Source: JAZLDV01 sp045614925
GTDB lineage: Bacteria; Bacillota_I; Bacilli_A; Erysipelotrichales; Coprobacillaceae
Direction: 5' to 3'
Length of the DNA: 42,392 nt
Assembly: GCA_045614925.1 (NCBI GenBank)
Contig: JAZLDV010000078.1
Span: 1 to 42,392, forward strand
The translations under genes and the position numbers were made by a program. Under the pieces are notes generated by a model that saw nothing but the letters and a program-made list of their open reading frames with translations, did not search any database and was not told where the DNA came from. This document shows, piece after piece, positions 1 to 8,284 of the stretch; within the stretch, counting starts at the first letter, position 1; the number at the start of each line of letters is the position of its first letter.

Positions 1-2533
1 ACCTGTACCTCAAGGGTTTACTGTAACTACTGATGCCTGCACAAGATATTATGAAGATGGTAAAGTGATCGTAAAAGAAATCGAAGACCAAATTTATGCA
101 AAATTAGCAGAATTAGAAGAAGTTACTGGTAAAAAAATGGGTGATTTTGAAAACCCATTATTAGTATCAGTAAGATCTGGAGCTAGAGCTTCAATGCCTG
201 GTATGATGGATACTGTACTTAACTTAGGGTTAAATGACGAAGTTGCTGAAGGATTTGCTAAAGCTACTAACAACCCACGTTTCGTATATGATAGTTATCG
301 TCGTTTCATTCAAATGTTTGCTGACGTAGTAATGGGATTCCCAAAAAGCTCATTTGAAAGAATGTTCGATAAAATTAAAGAAGAAAAAGGTATCGAAGTT
401 GATACTGACTTAACAGCTGAAGATTTAATGGAAGTTGTTGAAGTTTACAAAGCTGAATACAAAAAACATTCAGGTGAAGACTTCCCACAAGATCCAAAAG
501 TTCAAATGTTAGAATCTGTAAAAGCTGTATTTAGATCATGGAACAATGACCGTGCTATTACTTACAGACGTTTAAATGACATTCCAGGAAGCTGGGGAAC
601 TGCTGTAAACGTACAAGAAATGGTTTATGGTAACCGTGGTGATGACTGTGGTACTGGTGTTGCATTTACAAGAAACCCAGCTACAGGTGAAAAGAAATTA
701 TATGGTGAATACTTAATGAACGCTCAAGGTGAAGACGTAGTTGCTGGTATCCGTACTCCACAACCAATCTCAACTTTAGCAGAAGTTATGCCAGAATGTT
801 ATGATGAATTCGTAAGAATCAATGGAATCTTAGAAGAACATTATAAAGATATGCAAGATATGGAATTTACTATTGAAAATGGTAAATTATTCATGTTACA
901 AACTCGTAACGGAAAAAGAACTGCACAAGCTGCTTTAAAAATCGCTGTTGATTTAGTAAACGAAGGAATGATTACTAAAGAAGAAGCTTTATTAAAAGTA
1001 GAACCAAAACAATTAGACCAATTATTACATCCAAACTTCGATGCAGAAGCATTAAAAGCTGGAAACGTTGTAGCTAAAGGTTTAGCTGCTTCTCCAGGTG
1101 CTGCTACTGGTCAAGTTTACTTCACTGCTGAAGATGTTGTTGAAGCTGCTAAAGCTGGTGTTAAAGACATCTTATTAGTACGTTTAGAAACTTCTCCAGA
1201 AGATATCGAAGGTATGAACATCGCTCACGGTGTATTAACTATCCGTGGTGGTATGACTTCACATGCTGCTGTAGTTGCTCGTGGTATGGGTACTTGCTGT
1301 GTATGTGGATGTGGTTCATTAAAAATTGATGAAGAAGCTAAAGTATTAACATTACCTAACGGTGAAACTGTTAAAGAAGGTGAATGGATGTCATTAGACG
1401 GAAGCACTGGTAATGTTTATGCAGAACAAATTAAAACTGTAGAACCAGAAATCGGTGGAGATTTCGGAACATTCATGGGATGGGCTGATGAAGTTCGTAC
1501 TTTACAAGTAAGAACTAACGCTGACACTCCAAGAGATGCTGAAGTTGCTCGTCGTTTCGGTGCTGAAGGTATCGGTTTATGTAGAACTGAACATATGTTC
1601 TTCGAAGAAGAAAGAATTTTCAACTTCAGACGTATGATCACTGCTGAAACTGTAGAAGCTAGAAAAGAAGCTTTAGAAAAAATCTTACCATACCAAAGAA
1701 ATGACTTTGAAGGATTATTCAAAGCAATGAAAGGTTATGGAGTAACTATCCGTTACTTAGATCCACCTTTACATGAGTTCTTACCTCATACTGATGAAGA
1801 AATCGCTCCTTTAGCTGAAAGCTTAGGTGTAACTTTCGAATCATTAAAAAACCGTGTTGAATCATTAAAAGAATTCAACCCAATGATGGGACACAGAGGT
1901 TGCCGTTTAGCTGTAACATATCCTGAAATTGCTGAAATGCAAACAAGAGCTGTTATTGAAGCTGCAATCAATGTAAATAAAGAAGGATTAAATGTAACTC
2001 CAGAAATCATGATTCCTCTTGTAGGAGATGTTAAAGAATTAGCTTACGTTAAATCTGTAGTTGTTGCAACTGCTGATAAAGTAATCGCTGATGCTGGTGT
2101 TGAATTAAGCTATAAAGTTGGTACTATGATCGAAATTCCAAGAGCTGCTTTAACAGCTGATAAAGTTGCTGAACAAGCAGAATTCTTCTCATTCGGTACA
2201 AACGACTTAACTCAAATGACTTATGGATTCAGCCGTGATGATGCTGCTAAATTCTTAGAAGAATATTATTCAAAACAAATTTTCGAAAGTGATCCATTCG
2301 CAAAAGTTGACCAAGAAGGTGTTGGACAATTAATGAAAATCGCTGTAGAAAAAGGTAAATCAGTTCGTCCTGATATCAAATTAGGTATCTGTGGTGAACA
2401 TGGTGGAGAAGCTACATCTGTAGAATTCTGTCATAGATTAGGATTAACTTATGTTTCATGTTCTCCATTCCGTGTACCATTAGCTCGTTTAGCTGCTGCT
2501 CAAGCTGTAGTTAAAGAAAAAATGGGAGAATAA
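1..2533 (+). CDS. ppdK: Pyruvate, phosphate dikinase, 5'-truncated by the window edge
   Basis: The enzyme interconverts pyruvate, ATP and phosphate with phosphoenolpyruvate, AMP and pyrophosphate in the cytosol, at the base of glycolysis. The reading frame is already open at base 2 (PVPQGFTVTT...), so the true start lies outside; about 843 residues are visible of a family length near 875. Seen in order: the nucleotide-binding part, the phospho-histidine motif GGMTSHAAVVARG (His codon 1262-1264, with the regulatory Thr two residues before it), and the C-terminal PEP/pyruvate barrel with DPPLHEFLPH and GICGEHGG (Cys codon 2390-2392). The GTG at 65 is internal. Codon use (GCT, GGT, CGT, TTC, AAC) is more biased than in neighbours, which suggests high expression. 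A terminator follows at once. Confidence 0.97.
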   Translation, partial: PVPQGFTVTTDACTRYYEDGKVIVKEIEDQIYAKLAELEEVTGKKMGDFENPLLVSVRSGARASMPGMMDTVLNLGLNDEVAEGFAKATNNPRFVYDSYRRFIQMFADVVMGFPKSSFERMFDKIKEEKGIEVDTDLTAEDLMEVVEVYKAEYKKHSGEDFPQDPKVQMLESVKAVFRSWNNDRAITYRRLNDIPGSWGTAVNVQEMVYGNRGDDCGTGVAFTRNPATGEKKLYGEYLMNAQGEDVVAGIRTPQPISTLAEVMPECYDEFVRINGILEEHYKDMQDMEFTIENGKLFMLQTRNGKRTAQAALKIAVDLVNEGMITKEEALLKVEPKQLDQLLHPNFDAEALKAGNVVAKGLAASPGAATGQVYFTAEDVVEAAKAGVKDILLVRLETSPEDIEGMNIAHGVLTIRGGMTSHAAVVARGMGTCCVCGCGSLKIDEEAKVLTLPNGETVKEGEWMSLDGSTGNVYAEQIKTVEPEIGGDFGTFMGWADEVRTLQVRTNADTPRDAEVARRFGAEGIGLCRTEHMFFEEERIFNFRRMITAETVEARKEALEKILPYQRNDFEGLFKAMKGYGVTIRYLDPPLHEFLPHTDEEIAPLAESLGVTFESLKNRVESLKEFNPMMGHRGCRLAVTYPEIAEMQTRAVIEAAINVNKEGLNVTPEIMIPLVGDVKELAYVKSVVVATADKVIADAGVELSYKVGTMIEIPRAALTADKVAEQAEFFSFGTNDLTQMTYGFSRDDAAKFLEEYYSKQIFESDPFAKVDQEGVGQLMKIAVEKGKSVRPDIKLGICGEHGGEATSVEFCHRLGLTYVSCSPFRVPLARLAAAQAVVKEKMGE

Positions 2534-2544
2534 TTTAAACCATT

Positions 2545-2580
2545 AAGACATGTCTATTAGACATGTCTTTTCTTTTTTTC
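2545..2580 (+). terminator. Intrinsic terminator after ppdK
   Basis: An 11-bp perfect stem (2545-2555 with 2559-2569) with a three-base loop is followed by a T-rich run. It lies 12 bases after the ppdK stop codon. Confidence 0.9.
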
Positions 2581-2600
2581 TAGTTTACTATACTAATTTG

Positions 2601-2609
2601 TGTTATAAT
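2601..2609 (+). promoter_or_regulatory. Extended -10 promoter before the dprA-like gene
   Basis: TGtTATAAT forms an extended -10 element 25 bases before the chosen ATG. No convincing -35 hexamer lies upstream, which is tolerated by extended -10 promoters. The same nonamer occurs before several other genes in this window. Confidence 0.55.
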
Positions 2610-2633
2610 AATACAGAATTGTAGGTGTATGTT

Positions 2634-3620
2634 ATGAAAATTAGATTAAATTTAGATAGTTTAGCTGTCTTATTATTTTGTGGAGATATAGTTGCAGATA
2701 ATACTTCTGCATTAACAAGTGAAGAGTGGTTTGATGTTGAAAAGAAGTTAAGATCAGTTCTTAAAAGATCACCTTCGAGATTATTTGGAATGAATAAAGA
2801 TGCATTGATTGATTTATTAGAGGTTGAAGAATTTGTTGCTTATAAAATTGCGGCACGTTTGACTGGATTTGATAAATTGTTGCATGCTTTATCAAATCTA
2901 GAAACCGAAGGAATCAATATTACAACTCGTTATGAAGAAGATTTTCCAAAATCTTTACTTTCATTAAAGAAAAGAGCACCTTTATTTATCTATTATGTTG
3001 GTGATATTAGTATTGCAGATAACATGATTTCTATTGTTGGACCGCAAATGTTAGATAAAAGAATAAATTATTTTGTTAAAACTTTATTAAAAAAGATGAA
3101 GTCTGAAGATAAGGTTTTAGTTTCTAGTGATTTAAAAGGTGTTGAAAATTTCGCATTAAAAAATTATTTACAAATGGGTGGAAAAGCAATTTGTTTTGTT
3201 AGTGATCATTTATTAGATAAAAAGAGACAATATTCAAAATATATTAAAGATAACAAATTATGTATTATGAGTGCTGTCGACCCATATAGTTTCTTTAATG
3301 TAACAAATGCACTTGATAAAAATATGTATATGTGTGGATTAAGTGAGTCACAATTTATTAGTGCTTCTCAAATTAATAGTGGTGGAGTTTGGTTTACGAC
3401 TATGCAGAATCTTCACTATCATTGGACAACGCCGCTTGTTTTAAATGATAATAAATACAATGGAAATATTAGATTATTAGAGATGGGTGCTATAGGAGTT
3501 TCTGTAGAAGATATTGAGTCTGAACTTTCTATTGAACAGATTATTATTAAAAATGAAGTTGTTAAGGAGAAAGAAGAAATCTTTATAGATCAGATGTCTA
3601 TATTTGAATTTCTTGATTAG
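2634..3620 (+). CDS. Divergent DprA/Smf-like protein
   Basis: DprA proteins bind single-stranded DNA and load RecA during transformation. Visible similarity: an N-terminal helical part, then a DprA-type entry (YEEDFPKSLLSL...APLFIYYVGD), a Rossmann-like segment (VLVSSDLKGVENFAL, then GGKAICFVSD) corresponding to the family's SGlArGID..AH and GGkTIAVL blocks, and GNIRLLEMGAIGV near the end. The usual GSR motif reads GPQ, and the RNR and SGsliTA motifs are not recognisable, so the DNA-binding pocket is probably altered. The C-terminus carries QMSIF (about residues 320-324), which resembles a sliding-clamp binding peptide. The ATG was preferred over a GTG three codons upstream because AGGTG lies 6 bases before it. 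Family assignment is fairly sure; function as a transformation factor is not. Confidence 0.7.
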   Translation: MKIRLNLDSLAVLLFCGDIVADNTSALTSEEWFDVEKKLRSVLKRSPSRLFGMNKDALIDLLEVEEFVAYKIAARLTGFDKLLHALSNLETEGINITTRYEEDFPKSLLSLKKRAPLFIYYVGDISIADNMISIVGPQMLDKRINYFVKTLLKKMKSEDKVLVSSDLKGVENFALKNYLQMGGKAICFVSDHLLDKKRQYSKYIKDNKLCIMSAVDPYSFFNVTNALDKNMYMCGLSESQFISASQINSGGVWFTTMQNLHYHWTTPLVLNDNKYNGNIRLLEMGAIGVSVEDIESELSIEQIIIKNEVVKEKEEIFIDQMSIFEFLD

Positions 3621-3626
3621 TTAAAT

Positions 3627-4253
3627 ATGAAAGATTGTTTAGAAAACTTAAAAAAATCCCCAATAACAAGTTTAATTATTGCAATTTGCATGGTTATTTA
3701 TTTGATTTCATTTTTTAAATTTGGTTATGAAATGGATGTGTCTGAAGCAATTGATTTTGGTGCTTATAATGGACTTTTAGTTTATTATTATAATGAGTAT
3801 TATAGGATATTGTCTTCTAATTTTATTCATTTTGGTGCCATTCATTTATTTGTGAATTGTTATTCATTGTCAGGAATTGGTGGTTTTATTGAAAGAATTT
3901 TTGATAAAGCTGAATATGCAATTATTTTACTTTGTTCTGCTCTATCTACTACAGGTATCTCGTATATATTATTCTTGTTATTTAAATTTGAAGCAAATAC
4001 TATTAGTGGTGGTATTAGTGGTGTGATATTTGGAGTGATTGGCTCATTACTTGCTTTAGCAATTATTTATAAAGATGTTTTTATGAAAATATTTAAAAGC
4101 TTAATTCCAAATTTAGCTGCTATGTTTTTGTTATCTATCGTTGTTAAAGAGATTTCTTTGTTTGGACATTTATTTGGAATGATTGGTGGATTTGTTAGCA
4201 CTTATATTATTTTGTTAATAAAAATTAGAAAAAATAAACATATGATAAATTAG
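3627..4253 (+). CDS. Rhomboid-family intramembrane serine protease
   Basis: A 208-residue polytopic membrane protein with the rhomboid catalytic layout: His73/Asn77 in a transmembrane segment (IHLFVN), the nucleophile Ser131 in GISG, and the general base His181 in GHLFGMIGG. Rhomboids cleave transmembrane helices of substrate proteins within the lipid bilayer; the substrate cannot be told from sequence. About six hydrophobic segments fit the basic six-helix fold, with no extra soluble domain. It starts 6 bases after the dprA-like stop without an obvious Shine-Dalgarno sequence, so translation may be coupled to the gene upstream. Confidence 0.88.
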   Translation: MKDCLENLKKSPITSLIIAICMVIYLISFFKFGYEMDVSEAIDFGAYNGLLVYYYNEYYRILSSNFIHFGAIHLFVNCYSLSGIGGFIERIFDKAEYAIILLCSALSTTGISYILFLLFKFEANTISGGISGVIFGVIGSLLALAIIYKDVFMKIFKSLIPNLAAMFLLSIVVKEISLFGHLFGMIGGFVSTYIILLIKIRKNKHMIN

Positions 4254-4263
4254 AGGTGATAAA

Positions 4264-4710
4264 ATGGGTTTTAAAGAAGATTATGAAGCATATAAACAAA
4301 GAAAAGAAGTTCAAAAATATTTTAGATCACAAAATGACTTATATTTAGATAAAAATGAATGGATTAAAGTCATAATTGTGTCTGCTTTAGTGTCTGTTGT
4401 CTGTGGTTTATCTTTAGGTTTTATTACAGAAATACTTTCATGGAATATTATGTATTTATATATTCTTTTGGGATATATTATTGCAAGAACAGTGAAAAGT
4501 GTTTCGGGGATTGAATCTGAACAAATGGGAATCTTAAGTGGTGTATTAACTTTTATTGCATGTGTTATTGCACAAATGCCATTTGCATATTTGTCTATAT
4601 TCAATATTCCGTTTGCATTCTTATTTGCAATTGAATCGATTATTAGTGATTTGTTTGTATTACTTTTTGTTGTAGTGGGAGTATTTGTTGCTTATACTAA
4701 TGCAAAATAA
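4264..4710 (+). CDS. Hypothetical membrane protein, four predicted helices
   Basis: A 148-residue protein with a charged N-terminus of about 35 residues (many Lys, Glu, Tyr) followed by roughly four hydrophobic segments (about 36-57, 60-75, 85-110 and 113-146). I do not recognise the family. GAGGTGAT precedes the ATG and the gap to the rhomboid gene is only 10 bases, so the two are very likely cotranscribed with the dprA-like gene. Cotranscription with a rhomboid protease makes a membrane role plausible, but nothing more specific can be said. Confidence 0.7.
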   Translation: MGFKEDYEAYKQRKEVQKYFRSQNDLYLDKNEWIKVIIVSALVSVVCGLSLGFITEILSWNIMYLYILLGYIIARTVKSVSGIESEQMGILSGVLTFIACVIAQMPFAYLSIFNIPFAFLFAIESIISDLFVLLFVVVGVFVAYTNAK

Positions 4711-4743
4711 TAGTACATTTTATATTAATTATTAAGATGTTAT

Positions 4744-4776
4744 AAAGAAGCATCTCATAAGAGATGCTTCTTTTTA
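4744..4776. terminator. Bidirectional terminator between convergent operons
   Basis: GAAGCATCTC (4747-4756) pairs with GAGATGCTTC (4761-4770) across a four-base loop, and A and T runs flank both sides. It serves the plus-strand rhomboid operon and lies immediately after the cotJC stop codon on the other strand. Confidence 0.88.
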
Positions 4777-5346
4777 TTTGCAATCTGGCTGATAATATTT
4801 TTTAACATATTTATCATAGAGTTCTTTAAATCTAGCGTAATGAATAATTTCTCTTTGTCTTAAAAATGAAAGGGGAGCTAGAATTTCAGGGTTCTTTGTC
4901 TGATTCATTAAATTTTCATATACAGCTCGAGCTTTTTGTTCTGCTGCCATATTTTCTGCTAAACAAGCGACTGGATCGCTTAATGAAGCAAAATAACATG
5001 CATTAAATGGAACACCGTTACTGTCTTGTGGATATAATGCTAAACCATGTTCAGTATAATATGACTGTAGTCCTGCATCTTTTAATTCTTCGAGACTGGC
5101 ATTTTTAGTTAATTGATAAACCATTGCACATATCATTTCTAAATGTGCTAATTCTTCAGTACCTATATCAGTTAACAATGCTTTTCCTTCATCATCTGGC
5201 ATTGTATATCTTTGAGATAAATAACGCATTGATGCAGCTAATTCTCCATTAGGTCCACCAAATTGAGTAATAATATACTTTGCCATTTCTACGTCTTTAT
5301 TTTTAATCGATACTGGGTATTGCAAATTTTTGTTGTAAGTCCACAT
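4774..5346 (-). CDS. cotJC: Spore coat protein CotJC, manganese catalase family
   Basis: A 190-residue protein starting MWTYNKNLQYPV, the typical CotJC beginning, and of typical length. It has paired Glu and E-x-x-H motifs of a di-manganese four-helix bundle (EELAHLE, later AEQKARAVYE and REIIHYARF). CotJC is a mother-cell protein of the inner spore coat and may detoxify hydrogen peroxide. The start was taken at the internal ATG rather than at an in-frame codon 24 residues upstream, because AGGAGG sits just before it and the longer reading overlaps the upstream gene. It lies 10 bases after the cotJA/cotJB gene, with which it forms an operon. Confidence 0.95.
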   Translation of the reverse strand: MWTYNKNLQYPVSIKNKDVEMAKYIITQFGGPNGELAASMRYLSQRYTMPDDEGKALLTDIGTEELAHLEMICAMVYQLTKNASLEELKDAGLQSYYTEHGLALYPQDSNGVPFNACYFASLSDPVACLAENMAAEQKARAVYENLMNQTKNPEILAPLSFLRQREIIHYARFKELYDKYVKKYYQPDCK

Positions 5347-5356
5347 ATTAATCCTC

Positions 5357-5740
5357 CTATAAATTTTCCCAAGGCCAAGGTCCTTTAACCCAATTAAATC
5401 CATCTTTACAGTATGCATGAGATGGACTTAAAGGCCCGTATTGTTCTTCAAATTTTTGAGTAAGTTTTTTTGATTTATTTATAAAATTGTCTCTTAATTC
5501 ACATAACTGTCTGCTAGTTCGATTTACATCTAAATATAAAGTTAATTCATGTGCACAAAAATTATATTTTTGTATTTCGAATAATAGTTTTTGTCTTTCA
5601 TTCATAGCATGATAACAATAGTTTGAAAAACCGTTATATGACATATACAAATTTTTAAATAAATTTCCTAAGTTAATCGCTTCATCCTCACTAAATAGTG
5701 ACAATTCCTGATTAACTTTGTTAAATTGTATAAGATCCAT
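5357..5740 (-). CDS. cotJB: CotJA-CotJB fusion, spore coat assembly protein
   Basis: The C-terminal 83 residues, starting at MNERQKLL, match CotJB: a helix ending in the LYLD motif, then EEQYGPLSP and the closing WVKGPWPWE. The N-terminal 44 residues contain SEDEAINLGNLFKNLYMSY, which resembles the end of CotJA (spEeAL..GxLFpnLy.pY). In Bacillus these are separate small proteins in the cotJABC operon and guide CotJC into the coat. Here one uninterrupted frame of 127 residues holds both and no separate cotJA gene precedes it, so I read it as a fusion. GGAGGT lies 4 bases before the ATG. The CotJB part is certain; the CotJA part is an inference from a short motif. Confidence 0.85.
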   Translation of the reverse strand: MDLIQFNKVNQELSLFSEDEAINLGNLFKNLYMSYNGFSNYCYHAMNERQKLLFEIQKYNFCAHELTLYLDVNRTSRQLCELRDNFINKSKKLTQKFEEQYGPLSPSHAYCKDGFNWVKGPWPWENL

Positions 5741-5846
5741 AATTACCTCCTCAAGTTAATATATTCTTTTGATTTTAATTTGTGAAAATATGTTTATTTT
5801 TTGTTTTTTTGTATATATAATATATTTATATGAAAGGAAGTTTTTT

Positions 5847-6272
5847 ATGAAAGTTCAGGTAGTCTATACAAATCAATGCAAAGATACTAAATTATTGGCT
5901 GAAGACATGGCACGTTATGCTAGAACTTATGCTAAATCTATTTCAGAATTTAATTTTGATGATGATGTAGATCTTTTATTGATTGGTTTTGAGGAAAGTT
6001 TATTTAAACATAATGAATTAAAAGAATTTATATCTCATCTTTCTAGAAATAAAATTAAAAATGTTGCTTTGTTTAATATGTTTTATTTTAGTGAAAAATC
6101 TATGGAAAAAGCAATTTCATTATGCCATGTTTATGATCTTCCATTAATGAGGGAAACTTATTCTTGTAAAAAAAGAAAAATTATACCTGAACATAGATTA
6201 ACTGATGATATGATTTCTGGTGGAAGAATATATGTCGAAGATATGATCAACATATGTAATCGCTATTATTAA
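5847..6272 (+). CDS. Flavodoxin-like protein
   Basis: A 141-residue protein with a flavodoxin-type alternation of strands and helices: VQVVYTNQCKDTKLLAEDMA (strand, phosphate-loop-like turn, helix), DVDLLLIGF, and KNVALFNMFYF. Family members bind FMN and shuttle electrons, but the loop residues TNQCKDT differ from the usual T/S-rich FMN loop, so FMN binding is uncertain. The ATG at 5847 follows AAAGGAAG; an in-frame extension of 26 residues upstream is hydrophobic, lacks a ribosome site and overlaps the promoter region. A -10-like TATAAT lies near 5815-5820. It is monocistronic, with its own terminator. Confidence 0.6.
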   Translation: MKVQVVYTNQCKDTKLLAEDMARYARTYAKSISEFNFDDDVDLLLIGFEESLFKHNELKEFISHLSRNKIKNVALFNMFYFSEKSMEKAISLCHVYDLPLMRETYSCKKRKIIPEHRLTDDMISGGRIYVEDMINICNRYY

Positions 6273-6293
6273 GAGTCTTAGACTCTTTTTTTT
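6271..6293 (+). terminator. Intrinsic terminator after the flavodoxin-like gene
   Basis: AAGAGTC (6271-6277) pairs with GACTCTT (6281-6287) across a TTA loop and runs into a T tract. The left arm overlaps the stop codon. Confidence 0.85.
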
Positions 6294-6344
6294 ATTTATT
6301 TAGTATGATAAAATGGATTTAATACAAAAAGGGGAGAGATTATT

Positions 6345-7616
6345 ATGAATAATTATAAATTTGAAACTTTACAAATACATGCTGGACAAAAACCTGATCC
6401 TGTTACTAAAGCGACAGGTGTTCCTATATATATGTCAAATGCTTTTACATTTGATAGTGCTGATCAGGCTAAAAATATTTTCGCATTAGAAGAAGGGGGA
6501 TTTTTCTATTCAAGATTATCTAATCCTACTGTTGATGTTTTACAAAAAAGAATGGCTGCTTTAGATGGTGGAGTTGGTGCAGTTGCATTTTCATCAGGAA
6601 CTGCCGCAGTTATGGGACTTATTATGACAGTTTGTGAATCAGGAGATGAAATTGTAGCTGCAAATAATTTGTATGGTGGGACTATAGGTTCACTTTCTGG
6701 GACTATGAAAGGAATGGGATTTAATGCTAAATTTGTAAATCCTAGAGATTTGATAGCTTTAGAAAATGCAATTACTGATAAAACGAAAATGATTTTTGTT
6801 GAATCAGTTGGAAATCCAAATGGAGATATGCTTGATTTTGAAGAAATTAGCAAAATCGCTAAAAAATATGGAATATTGTTTGTAGTTGATAATACGACTC
6901 CTACACCTTATTTATTTAAACCAATACAATATGGAGCTGATGTAGTTGTTTATTCAACGACTAAATATATAGCTGGACATGGAAATGTTATGGGTGGTAT
7001 GGTTGTTGATAGTGGAAAATTCGATTGGAACAATCCTAGATATCCGCTATTTACGACACCTGATAAAGCTTATCATGATATCGTATATGCTGATTTAAAA
7101 GAAGGGGCTTTATGTACTAAATTAGTTGCTAAAACATTAAGAGATTTAGGTGGATGTATGACTCCATTTAATGCATATATGACATTATTAGGGATTGAAA
7201 CTCTATCTTTAAGAATGGATCGACATGTAGAAAATTCAAGAAAAATTGCAAAATTTTTAAATGATAGTGAGTTTGTTGAATGGGTAAGCTATGCTGAGTT
7301 AGAAGGTCATGAATCACATTCATTATGTAAAAAATATTTTCCTAATGGATTTGGAGGATTATTTACATTTGGTGTAAAAGGTGGATTAGAAGGAGGTAAA
7401 ACTGTTATTAATTCTATTCAATTGTTTACACATGTAACTAATTTTGCTGATTCTCGTTCTTTATTAACACATCCTGCTTCTACTACTCATGCTCAAATGA
7501 GTGAAGAAGAAAGATTAGCTGGTGGAGTACAACAAGGAACAATTCGTATTTCTGTAGGTTTAGAAAACGTTGGTGATTTAATTGAAGATTTAAATCAGGC
7601 ATTTTTAAAGATATAA
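6345..7616 (+). CDS. metY: O-acetylhomoserine sulfhydrylase (Cys/Met metabolism PLP enzyme)
   Basis: A 423-residue, fold-type I PLP enzyme of the Cys/Met metabolism family. Seen: YSRLSNPT near residue 55, the SSGTAA cofactor loop (83-88), the phosphate-site block NNLYGGT (107-113), the Asp-binding strand VVDNTTPTPY (180-189), and the Schiff-base lysine K207 in STTKYIAGHGN. The length and the insertion after the active lysine (SGKFDWNNPRYPLF...) fit MetY rather than the shorter MetB/MetC/MdeA type. MetY makes homocysteine from O-acetylhomoserine and sulfide. Some relatives act as methionine gamma-lyase, so substrate choice is not proven. Monocistronic, with a GGGGAGAG ribosome site and a terminator after the stop. 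Confidence 0.88.
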   Translation: MNNYKFETLQIHAGQKPDPVTKATGVPIYMSNAFTFDSADQAKNIFALEEGGFFYSRLSNPTVDVLQKRMAALDGGVGAVAFSSGTAAVMGLIMTVCESGDEIVAANNLYGGTIGSLSGTMKGMGFNAKFVNPRDLIALENAITDKTKMIFVESVGNPNGDMLDFEEISKIAKKYGILFVVDNTTPTPYLFKPIQYGADVVVYSTTKYIAGHGNVMGGMVVDSGKFDWNNPRYPLFTTPDKAYHDIVYADLKEGALCTKLVAKTLRDLGGCMTPFNAYMTLLGIETLSLRMDRHVENSRKIAKFLNDSEFVEWVSYAELEGHESHSLCKKYFPNGFGGLFTFGVKGGLEGGKTVINSIQLFTHVTNFADSRSLLTHPASTTHAQMSEEERLAGGVQQGTIRISVGLENVGDLIEDLNQAFLKI

Positions 7617-7622
7617 AAAAAG

Positions 7623-7650
7623 ACATGTTATCGTAAGATAACATGTTTTT
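7623..7650. terminator. Bidirectional terminator between metY and def
   Basis: ACATGTTATC (7623-7632) pairs with GATAACATGT (7637-7646) across a GTAA tetraloop, with A and T runs on the two sides. It separates two convergent genes. Confidence 0.9.
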
Positions 7651-8219
7651 TAGTCAATTATAATAGCATTTTCAATTGGTTTTTTTGGTGCTTTTTTATC
7701 AATATGATCATAGAAAAGTTTTCCTTCAAAATGATCTAACTCATGTTGTAAGCAAATTGCTAAAAATCCTCTAGCGACAATAGTTACATCTTGTTTAGTT
7801 AATGCATCATAACCTTTTACAGTAACTTTTGCATATCTTGGTACATAACCAGGAACGTCTTTTTCAACACTTAAACATCCTTCACCATCTGCTAAATAAG
7901 ATTTTTTTTCTGTATATGAAACTATTCTTGGATTTGCTAATGCATATTGATCGCATTTAAGAATATTTCCATCATTATCATATGTAGGTACATAAATTGC
8001 ACACATTCTTTTTAAGATACCTAACTGTACAGCGGCAATTCCTACTGCAGGTCTTAAATTATATTTTTTTGATAATTCTTCATCTTGTGAATTAACAACG
8101 AATTCATGCATATCTAATAATAATTGTTCATCTTCTTTTGATAATGGTAAATTAACAGGTTGAGATATTTGTCTAACTAATGGATTGTTATCATTAATTA
8201 TATCTTTCATTGTTATCAT
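7650..8219 (-). CDS. def: Peptide deformylase
   Basis: Removes the formyl group from the initiating methionine of new proteins. All three family motifs are intact: GIAAVQ (60-65), EGCLS (113-117, metal ligand Cys115) and HELDH (159-163, metal ligands His159 and His163 with catalytic Glu160). The length of 189 residues and the long insert between motifs 1 and 2 are typical of Gram-positive type II enzymes. GAGGTGA lies 5 bases before the first ATG, which favours it over the second Met at residue 4. It is transcribed alone, opposite to its flanking plus-strand genes. A shorter paralogue lies at 14948-15361. Confidence 0.96.
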   Translation of the reverse strand: MITMKDIINDNNPLVRQISQPVNLPLSKEDEQLLLDMHEFVVNSQDEELSKKYNLRPAVGIAAVQLGILKRMCAIYVPTYDNDGNILKCDQYALANPRIVSYTEKKSYLADGEGCLSVEKDVPGYVPRYAKVTVKGYDALTKQDVTIVARGFLAICLQHELDHFEGKLFYDHIDKKAPKKPIENAIIID

Positions 8220-8254
8220 TTAAATCACCTCGCAAGTCATATAATAACATAAAT

Positions 8255-8284
8255 ATAAAAAATATGCTAGAAATCTAGCATATT
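8255..8284 (-). terminator. Terminator of the YjcZ-like gene
   Basis: AATATGCTAGA (8261-8271) and TCTAGCATATT (8274-8284) form an 11-bp stem with a two-base loop. In the minus direction a T-rich tract follows. The stem contains the stop codon of the gene. Confidence 0.8.

Noticed and set aside
1225..2010. Open frames of 60-101 codons on the strand opposite ppdK
   Set aside because: They lie inside a certain gene, have no ribosome sites, and arise from the biased codon use of ppdK. Similar opposite-strand frames in metY, ftsW, ymfF and dinB were left out for the same reason.
5347..5418. Longer CotJC starting 24 residues upstream
   Set aside because: The extra part overlaps the cotJ fusion gene, has no ribosome site and is not CotJC-like; AGGAGG fixes the internal ATG.
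5741..5830. SigE-type promoter for the cotJ operon
   Set aside because: ACATATT is present upstream on the minus strand as before sigK, but no CATACAnT-like -10 follows at 13-15 bases. The operon probably has such a promoter but I cannot place it.
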